The position numbers were made by a program, and so were the translations under genes. 14,948 nt of DNA from Entamoeba histolytica HM-1:IMSS (taxonomy: Eukaryota; Evosea; Mastigamoebida; Endamoebidae), in assembly GCF_000208925.1 (NCBI RefSeq), contig NW_001915204.1:1-14948 (forward strand), written 5' to 3'. Each line of letters starts with the position of its first letter. Position 1 is the stretch's first letter. The notes below the pieces were generated by a model. It was given only the letters and a program-made list of their open reading frames with translations. It had not been told where the DNA came from and did no database searches. Of the stretch, positions 8,211 to 14,948 are shown in pieces.

Positions 8211-11180
8211 CTAAGGTTTTGGCTCATCAACATCAATCACAATAACAGGTGATTTAGCTGCTCGATTTTTTTCATTTAATACCCTTGCTTCTTGGATGTT
8301 CTTTTCTAAAATTTTTTCTTCTTCTGGTCCATCCACTTCAGAAGAACTACCACTCATTAATTGTGTCAATCCATCGTTCTGAATCATTTCTTGTTGTTTA
8401 GTTGTTGAATTATGTTTCTTTTGATGTTCAAGAAATGAAAAATCAATTCGAGAAGTCCATTCATCAATGCTATTCTCGCCATCATCGTTTGGTATTTTTC
8501 TTGTTTGGTTTTGAATTGTTTTAATTTCGTTTCTTTTTTCGGAAATAAAGGATGAATTTAACAAGTTAAAGATTACAGGATATGTATTATTTTCACCATC
8601 AACATTTCCAAACATAATGTCATCGGTATTTTTTTCAAAAGTTTGACCAAAAATAATACTTTCTGTTTGCCTTGATTCTTCATATAATTTTGGATACTGA
8701 GATCTGTGATTTATCCACCAACAATGACATTCCTGAGAAGATGGAGATGGTTCTTGTAAATATTCATCGACTTCTTTTCCACAATGTTCTTTTAAATTAT
8801 TTAAAATTGTGTTGATTGCTTCTTGTGAAAACAATCTCATTTTTTTATACATTGGTTCAAAAAATGTTGCTCTTGCCAATAGTGTTGGTGTTGTTGGTTT
8901 ATAGTATTTTGATATGATGTTCTTAATAAGACTTTTTGCTTCTTGGGTTTCTTTGAGAATTTCTTCATATTTAATTGAATGCAAATTAGTATTTGATCTC
9001 GAATTATCACAACATTCTACAATATCTGCTAACATATCTGTTAATTCTCCAAGAGATTTTACTTTATTTAAAGCACATGATTTATTGAAAATTGGATGTA
9101 ATTCAAAATATAATTCACAGATAATTGACTTGTATTTTTCATCAAAAAATTTTGCTATTGGTAATAAATGGTTTTTTAATATTTTTATCCCATCAATAAA
9201 AGATAATTTTGGTGTTTTAGCAAATTGAATTAATACAGAGGAAATAAAACCTTTGGTTTCTTTTTTTAAACTTAATTCTTTGATCAATGTTTTTACTGAA
9301 TTAAATGTTATTTCACATTGACAATCTACTATTGTAATTACTGATTTAGAAGGAATAAAAATTGTATTATTAATATATTTTGGGTAAAAACAATTAGTAG
9401 ATGATAAAGAGACAATAGTTGGTTTTTTTGTATAACAGTGAATATAGTCAAAGATTTTTTTATCAACATTATCAACTGACTTAATTTGTTCAATAAACAA
9501 TTGTCTTAAAGTTCCTTTTTTTGTATAATAATTTATAAAAAGTAAATAAGAGTTATATGTACTTGAATAGTCCATTAAGTAAAATGTAGGGATACTAACA
9601 GATGATGCCTCTTCTTGAATAATTGATATGTATGGTATAAATTCGGAGTTAGTTAAATTTTGACTTTGGTATTTATTTTGAGTGAGATTTAATTTTTGAA
9701 GTTTTTGTAATGAAGCATTTTCCACTTTTGAAGATGTCAAAATTTGATTATTTTTGTTATTGATTTGGTTAGATAGAACATCGCTGTCTTTTGTTTCTGG
9801 ATTAGTTGTAATTTTATCTGTTGAGTCATTTTGTTTTGTAAAATCAGTTATTTTTAATTTTTCGTTTTTGTTGTTCTTAGATAGATTTTGATGACCAGTG
9901 ATTGAATCGACTTTAGTGATTGAATTTTTATATTTAATTGAATTTGAGATGTCTGGGACAACACTTTCTTCACTTTTCATAAGATCTAACCCTTCATTTT
10001 CTTGTTCATTTTCACTAATCATTTCATCAGATTTGGTTTTACCTTTTTCTGAAAGTTGTAATATATCAATCAACAAAGCACTATTTCTTCTTACTAACCA
10101 AAAATTTTTTATTATATCTTCTGTTGAATGAATATGTGAAATCCATTTAATATCAGTTTCTATATCGGAGTTATGATTAAATGAATCTGCCAAATAGTAA
10201 GGAGAAATGCGTTTTGATTCTAAAACTCCACTACATTGATTATGAATAGAAGAGGAGAACAAACTGAAATTTTTATTTTGAGTTTTATTAATAAGTGCAA
10301 CTAAGGGATTTTCAAGTTTTAAATAACGACAAAACATTAGTTTTAAACTATTGATTAGATTAGATAATGCAGTTTGTGCAATAAAAGGTAGTCCTTGGAT
10401 GTAATGAGTTACATCAATTTGAAACAATGAGTTGTTTACTATAGAACATACATCTGTAAAACAGGTTGCAGTAGAAACTGTTGATAGTCTCTTAAGAAAT
10501 GTTAATTTTTCAGAAATTAAAATGAATAGTTTTTCTTCTGGTGAAAGATTAGGCTGTTTCTTTAGTACTGAAACGATGTTATCAATGAGACTTAAATTTT
10601 CATCATTGAAAAATCTAATTTCTATATCTTCAAAAGGAAGTTGACTTTCTTTGATTTTCCTTTGACAAATCTTTAATAAGTCCCAATAAAAAGAAAAATT
10701 ACTATTACAAGTAGAGTCAATACAATCAAATACATTAATATTAATGCAATATACAAATGATATATTTGATGAAATATTAACTCTTGGTTGAATAAATTTA
10801 TTTGTGAAAATAAGAATTTGATGGTGAATGTCTAATGCTTCTAATAATTCGCTTATTATAGATAAACTTTTTTCTTCAGTTTCTAACGATAAATATAATT
10901 CTTCTTTCTTTTTATTTCTTATTGATTTAGCACTGAATAAACAATATGCAAAATCATCTATTACTTGACTTATCATTTCGAATAATATGATATGTGTTGC
11001 TTGTTCCTTAAAGTATTTTAAAAATTTAGTGATAATATTTTGAACTAAAACTTCTTGAAGTTGACTCATAGGGGGCATATCAACAATTTCATTGAAAAAT
11101 GGTGTTTCATAAAGTTCTTGATAATTATGAACCAAACTTGCAAAAATTACTTGTTTTTCCATCCTATTATCACTTTTCAT
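8211..11180 (-). CDS. Large protein of unknown function, possible hAT-transposase-derived
   Basis: This 989-residue frame is intact and starts at an ATG (a second Met is at residue 7). I do not recognise the family with certainty. Residues 1 to ~385 look helical and globular. Residues ~385-510 are a polar Asn/Ser/Lys/Glu linker. Residues ~515-840 look globular again. Within this part, Leu-Met-Asp-Tyr-Ser-Ser followed by an aromatic/hydrophobic strand resembles the first catalytic Asp region of hAT transposases. Ala-Thr-Phe-Phe-Glu-Pro-Met-Tyr-Lys-Lys (about 770-779) resembles the LDPRYK region. Trp-Trp at 821-822 followed by Tyr-Pro-Lys-Leu-Tyr resembles the WW...YP.L signature of the hAT dimerisation region. 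The usual SER.FS block after it is absent. The tail ends Val-Ile-Val-Ile-Asp-Val-Asp-Glu, like a SUMO-interacting motif. No BED finger, signal peptide or obvious membrane span is seen. The gene sits 82 bases after the 560-residue gene, which has a similar C-terminal plan. Confidence 0.9.
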   Translation of the reverse strand: MKSDNRMEKQVIFASLVHNYQELYETPFFNEIVDMPPMSQLQEVLVQNIITKFLKYFKEQATHIILFEMISQVIDDFAYCLFSAKSIRNKKKEELYLSLETEEKSLSIISELLEALDIHHQILIFTNKFIQPRVNISSNISFVYCININVFDCIDSTCNSNFSFYWDLLKICQRKIKESQLPFEDIEIRFFNDENLSLIDNIVSVLKKQPNLSPEEKLFILISEKLTFLKRLSTVSTATCFTDVCSIVNNSLFQIDVTHYIQGLPFIAQTALSNLINSLKLMFCRYLKLENPLVALINKTQNKNFSLFSSSIHNQCSGVLESKRISPYYLADSFNHNSDIETDIKWISHIHSTEDIIKNFWLVRRNSALLIDILQLSEKGKTKSDEMISENEQENEGLDLMKSEESVVPDISNSIKYKNSITKVDSITGHQNLSKNNKNEKLKITDFTKQNDSTDKITTNPETKDSDVLSNQINNKNNQILTSSKVENASLQKLQKLNLTQNKYQSQNLTNSEFIPYISIIQEEASSVSIPTFYLMDYSSTYNSYLLFINYYTKKGTLRQLFIEQIKSVDNVDKKIFDYIHCYTKKPTIVSLSSTNCFYPKYINNTIFIPSKSVITIVDCQCEITFNSVKTLIKELSLKKETKGFISSVLIQFAKTPKLSFIDGIKILKNHLLPIAKFFDEKYKSIICELYFELHPIFNKSCALNKVKSLGELTDMLADIVECCDNSRSNTNLHSIKYEEILKETQEAKSLIKNIISKYYKPTTPTLLARATFFEPMYKKMRLFSQEAINTILNNLKEHCGKEVDEYLQEPSPSSQECHCWWINHRSQYPKLYEESRQTESIIFGQTFEKNTDDIMFGNVDGENNTYPVIFNLLNSSFISEKRNEIKTIQNQTRKIPNDDGENSIDEWTSRIDFSFLEHQKKHNSTTKQQEMIQNDGLTQLMSGSSSEVDGPEEEKILEKNIQEARVLNEKNRAAKSPVIVIDVDEPKP

Positions 11181-11262
11181 ATTTAATTATTATATTTTAA
11201 GATATTTTGTTTATTTTTTTGAGTAAATGAAAGTAATAAATTTTAATTAAATTATAATAAAT

Positions 11263-12945
11263 TTAATTAAAAAATATATTCCTTGGAAGTATTGACTTTG
11301 GTTGTTGTTCTTCTATGTCAAGGTCAAGATATTCGATTGAATTATTTGGGTGTGTTATTTGATTTGGTTGTGTTTCATTTTCTCCAAAAACAACACCATT
11401 ACCTTCTTGTCCATTAATTTGTCTAAAACTATAAAGATTATTATCATTTTCATGTGGATAGAACAAAGTAGTTTGTTCATCTATTGAATTTTGAGGTGGT
11501 AAAGCGTTTACTTCTTCTTTAATTGGTTGGTTTTCTTCTTTTATTTTATGATTTAAGTCATTTATTTGATTATTATCATCTGTGTTATTAGAATCAGCTA
11601 TTTTTCTTCTTTGGGTTGATGTTTCATGATTTTTAAGTATACGAAGTAATTCTAAAGCATTTTGCCTTATAACAAACAATTGAGCAATAATAAGTTTTGA
11701 GTTATTTTTTTTAATAGCTCTCTTATAAAGTTTAATAAATTCTTGTTTATCCTGTTGATTAAGTAAACCTGAATGAACTTTAATTCCAATAAAATTTCTA
11801 GAATATATTCTTAAATTAGTATAATTTACTTGATGTTTCCAATATGATAAACTATCTGTTTGTGTTATTGGCTCATTATAATATGCCATAAATTCATCTT
11901 TGCTAACAACTTGTAATATCCATTTTAAAGATGAACATTGTAATGGATTTTTTATACAACATTTTTTTGATGGAGAGAAGAATAAAACACAGTCATAAAA
12001 TGATTTATTTTCTTCTTTTAATGAAATCCATATTTTACGTGCTTTATTAAAACATTCAACTAATTCTTTTGATAGTTCATCATTATATGTTGTTTCTATT
12101 TGTGTATTTATAAGAATATCTAATTGGGATATATAATCATCCAAATAAACTGTATCATCAAGAACATTAATAATATCGTATATTGGTTTAACTTGGTTAA
12201 ATACTAATTTCATTTGTTCAAAAAGTTCATCATTTTGAATTTGACTGTGATGAGTAATTTCAGAATAATTTAAAATACACCATTCAATGAATCTAAATGA
12301 TAGTTGTGGATTAGTAAATCTAAGCCTTTTAATAGCATGACTTTCCTTGCTAAATATTTTTTCATTTCCTATTCCTTTAAGAAGAAGTGATTTTTGTTTA
12401 GAAGAATTTATTTGGTTGTTTATTTGTTTAGCAAAACCAAAAAGTTCTTTAAAAAATGATGAAAGGTTATGATATAGTGTAAAGTTGATTGCAGCAAAAA
12501 TGTTACAATTGTCAATAACTACATATCTATCATCATGAAATTTCATAACTGTATTTACAGTTTTTGGTTCATGAATTGATACAAAAGTATCTCTATGAAG
12601 TGATGGAAATATCTCCGTTGTGATTTTCAAAATTAAGTCACTTGTTATTCGTGTAAAGTTGGATACATTAACTAAATATGTTTCTTGAACAAAATTTCTA
12701 TCAAGAATTATTACTGACAAAAAGTACCACATTTCAAAACCAATTTGTTTTGTTTGTATGCTAAAAGAAACCTCACACCCTCCTTCTGTAACTTTTTCAT
12801 AAAGTCTTTGATGAAATTTAGAAATTAAATCATTTAACTCTCTTGTACGAAAATCATTTAAATTAGGAAAGTTAAACTCAGAGGCAATGGGAGAGTTTAT
12901 TGCTTGTTCATAATCATCAATTGTGGCAAGGAATAAAGATTGCAT
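11263..12945 (-). CDS. Protein of unknown function, possible hAT-transposase-derived, paralogue candidate of its neighbour
   Basis: This 560-residue frame is intact from the ATG at 12945 to TAA. I do not recognise a named family. The overall plan resembles a hAT transposase. A beta-rich N-terminal part (about 50-150) is followed by Tyr-Val-Val-Ile-Asp-Asn-Cys-Asn, which resembles the second catalytic Asp stretch (DNA.N). A helical middle comes next. Near the C-terminus, Asp-Ser-Leu-Ser-Tyr-Trp-Lys-His (Trp369) is followed by Tyr and then long helices, like the D.L.WWK....YP.L region and what follows in the dimerisation domain. The first catalytic Asp-Gly-Trp is replaced, so an active transposase is unlikely. 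Residues ~445-535 are a polar Asn/Gln/Glu tail, and residues 537-546 (Ile-Glu-Tyr-Leu-Asp-Leu-Asp-Ile-Glu-Glu) look like a SUMO-interacting motif. No BED finger is seen at the N-terminus. That it is a real gene is strongly supported by length; the hAT link is a hypothesis. Confidence 0.88.
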   Translation of the reverse strand: MQSLFLATIDDYEQAINSPIASEFNFPNLNDFRTRELNDLISKFHQRLYEKVTEGGCEVSFSIQTKQIGFEMWYFLSVIILDRNFVQETYLVNVSNFTRITSDLILKITTEIFPSLHRDTFVSIHEPKTVNTVMKFHDDRYVVIDNCNIFAAINFTLYHNLSSFFKELFGFAKQINNQINSSKQKSLLLKGIGNEKIFSKESHAIKRLRFTNPQLSFRFIEWCILNYSEITHHSQIQNDELFEQMKLVFNQVKPIYDIINVLDDTVYLDDYISQLDILINTQIETTYNDELSKELVECFNKARKIWISLKEENKSFYDCVLFFSPSKKCCIKNPLQCSSLKWILQVVSKDEFMAYYNEPITQTDSLSYWKHQVNYTNLRIYSRNFIGIKVHSGLLNQQDKQEFIKLYKRAIKKNNSKLIIAQLFVIRQNALELLRILKNHETSTQRRKIADSNNTDDNNQINDLNHKIKEENQPIKEEVNALPPQNSIDEQTTLFYPHENDNNLYSFRQINGQEGNGVVFGENETQPNQITHPNNSIEYLDLDIEEQQPKSILPRNIFFN

Positions 12946-14948
12946 TAATTGTTTATTTTAAGTTCATCAGATTATTTAATAAAATAAAAGTGTGTATCAC
13001 AATAAATAATATTTTTTGTGTTTTTCTTTTTTGTTTTACTAATGAGTAGTGTCAAGAAAACAACAATCAATATGAAAGGGTTAAGACTAGGGATGAGTGT
13101 ATGTCTTAGATTTAAGTTTAATGATAAATAAAAGTAAATCATGCCATTTTTGATTTAGTTTTTTTATTTATTCAAAATAAATGAAATAATCAAATTAACA
13201 TTATTTATTTGTCTCTTTATTTTTCATTATTTTACGAAGGTTAGTATTAAAATTGGTGTTGGACTTATTCAAAACAATGTGTTAAAAAAAAGAATTTAAA
13301 TTAATTATTTGATTCATTATTTATTGACAATTTTATTCTTATTATTTTTTGTGTTGTGTTTAATTTGTACTTATTACTATTACTTATAAATGCAATTCCA
13401 AGAATGTTAGTTATTATTTCAATGTAATTATTACTATTTCTGTTATTTGAATATATATTTAGTTAAAAATTATTCATTAATGTTGATTGAATTTCTGTTT
13501 TTATTATTTTATCTACTATACTATTATCTTTTTTATATTCATTTATAGTAAAAATTTTTGAATAAGATAATATGTTTGTTATTTTATTAATATTTAAAAA
13601 TATATGTATTGTTTTATGATATAAAAATGCAGGTATTAAAAATTGAAAGTTATTATCATATAATAAATAACAACGTTCTATTAAATTTTGGTGTTAGTTT
13701 AGTTAATAATAAAAAATACTAATTATTGTATTAATGGTGTTATATTCTTCATTCATTAAATTAATAACTTTTTATTTTATGTAAATAAATAAAAATGATA
13801 TAATTCACAAATTACTGACTGTTTAGTATATAGCTTAACTCATTGAATCTTATATAATATGAACATTATTTATTTTATTTATTAATGTCTTATTGTTTTT
13901 TTTTTGAAGATATTACTATATTAAATTTAATATCATCAATATCATTTCTTAATTTAATTTTGTTTTAAGGAATAATTAATTGGAAAATTTCCATTATGAT
14001 AAAACCCTCTTCATTTATGATATTTTTATACAAATGTAATTGAATTTAGATTATTTATAAAAATAATCAAAAGATTTATGTTTATAACTAAAAAAGATAA
14101 AAGTTTGTTTCTGTTAATCATAATCATTTTTATATTTTTTTTATTGATATTTTGAATTTTTTTATCTATTTGAAAAAATTAATTTTTAATAATCCAGAAA
14201 TTAAAGAAACAATTCTTACTAATGTTTATAGGTATTTTTCCTTTAAAAAGCATTGACTGTCAAAAAGAAATATCTTATTTATGTTTTGGTTTATCTTTAA
14301 TTAAAAATTAATTAAATTAATTTATATTATTATTTATCCACCTTTTTTATTTTTAGAACATTGTTAATTAAATACGAAATAAATTATTCTAAGTATTTTT
14401 TTTTTGAAACCTAAACATAGAAGAGAAGTTAATGCCACAAATATAAAACTATTCTTAAATCTTTTAATTTAAAAAAACAAGAACGATTGAATTGAGTGTC
14501 ATGGAATATTAAAAGTTATTCAAATGTTCTGAACTTTCTTTGAAAATGAATAAAAGGCAATAGAAAAAAAAGTTTAACTATTAAGATATAAAAATCAAAT
14601 CTCAATGAGGATTTATTAAATTCTACACCTGTAGATCTAAAAATATATTCTTTTTATTTTTTTGGTATTTAGTTTATCATTATTTTTTAATAGTAAAATT
14701 AATTAATACTTACTTAAAATATTTACTATTCTATATATAATTTTCTTAAAATAGAATACTTAAAAAAAATATTCATTTCGTCAATCAAGAATCTACACTA
14801 AAATGAAAAATTTTTAAAACTAGTTTTCTTATTCATAAATGTTATTTGATGATTTAAAATTACCATTACTTTATCCATTTTTTTAATTATATTACAACAG
14901 TCTTATTAAAATATATAAATTATAAAAGATATATTTATAATACAGATA
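12946..14948. other. AT-rich region without a supported gene
   Basis: About 2 kb with no reading frame worth calling, mostly T-rich on the plus strand, in contrast to the purine-rich right half of the left flank. It includes the upstream region of the 560-residue gene. The only clearly less AT-rich patch is about 13020-13110, which contains an inverted repeat TAAGAC (13082-13087) / GTCTTA (13103-13108). I see no tRNA, rRNA, retroelement domain or tandem repeat array. Confidence 0.6.
12960..12968 (-). promoter_or_regulatory. GAAC-like promoter element upstream of the 560-residue gene
   Basis: Read on the minus strand this is GATGAACTT. It matches 7 of 8 bases of the AATGAACT GAAC element described in Entamoeba core promoters. 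It ends 15 bases before the ATG, fitting the short leaders of this genus. It is one short match in AT-rich DNA, so support is weak. Confidence 0.2.

Noticed and set aside
8914..10644. Plus-strand frames of 70 to 104 residues inside the 989-residue gene
   Set aside because: They lie entirely opposite an intact long gene and show no family motif.
8211..12945. Active autonomous hAT transposon containing the two large genes
   Set aside because: No matching terminal inverted repeats or 8-base target duplications were found, and catalytic positions are incomplete in both proteins.
1..14948. tRNA arrays, rRNA, CRISPR arrays or LTR elements
   Set aside because: No cloverleaf with good boxes, no regularly spaced repeats and no LTR pairs were seen; the only tRNA-like boxes belong to the SINE head.

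Overview
The window looks like a stretch of nuclear genome from an amoeba of the genus Entamoeba, probably the E. histolytica/E. dispar group. Four things point there. Base composition is extremely AT-rich. Genes lie 82 to 208 bases apart. The Rab gene has a tiny intron that starts GTTTGTT and ends TAG. There is also a non-LTR retrotransposon with a restriction-enzyme-like endonuclease, next to a SINE with 26/27-base internal repeats. The species is an inference; no rRNA or other marker is present.

Layout from left to right. Bases 1-2296 are AT-rich DNA with no gene I can support. Bases 2297 to about 6600 (minus strand) hold a decayed, probably 5'-truncated LINE. Its order is preserved: coiled-coil ORF1, then ORF2 with reverse transcriptase, zinc-finger-like motif and PD...D endonuclease. 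It is broken by many frameshifts and stops. Bases ~6580-7112 (plus strand) hold a SINE set head to head with the LINE. Its last 61 bases match the LINE's last 61 bases at 50 positions without a gap, as expected if the LINE machinery mobilised it. Then come three intact minus-strand genes in a row: a Rab8/Sec4-like GTPase (7346-8003, one 58-base intron), a 989-residue protein (8211-11180) and a 560-residue protein (11263-12945). Bases 12946-14948 are again AT-rich with no supported gene.

The LINE and SINE form a parasite/helper pair frozen in one locus: the LINE supplied the enzymes and the SINE carries the 3' tail they recognise. The Rab is a housekeeping membrane-traffic switch. The two large proteins are the least understood part. 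Both show a weak C-terminal pattern like the dimerisation region of hAT transposases and both end in a hydrophobic-acidic motif that could bind SUMO. No hAT terminal repeats were found around them, and most of the expected catalytic positions are not recognisable. I suggest, without proof, that they are a neighbouring pair of domesticated hAT-derived genes.
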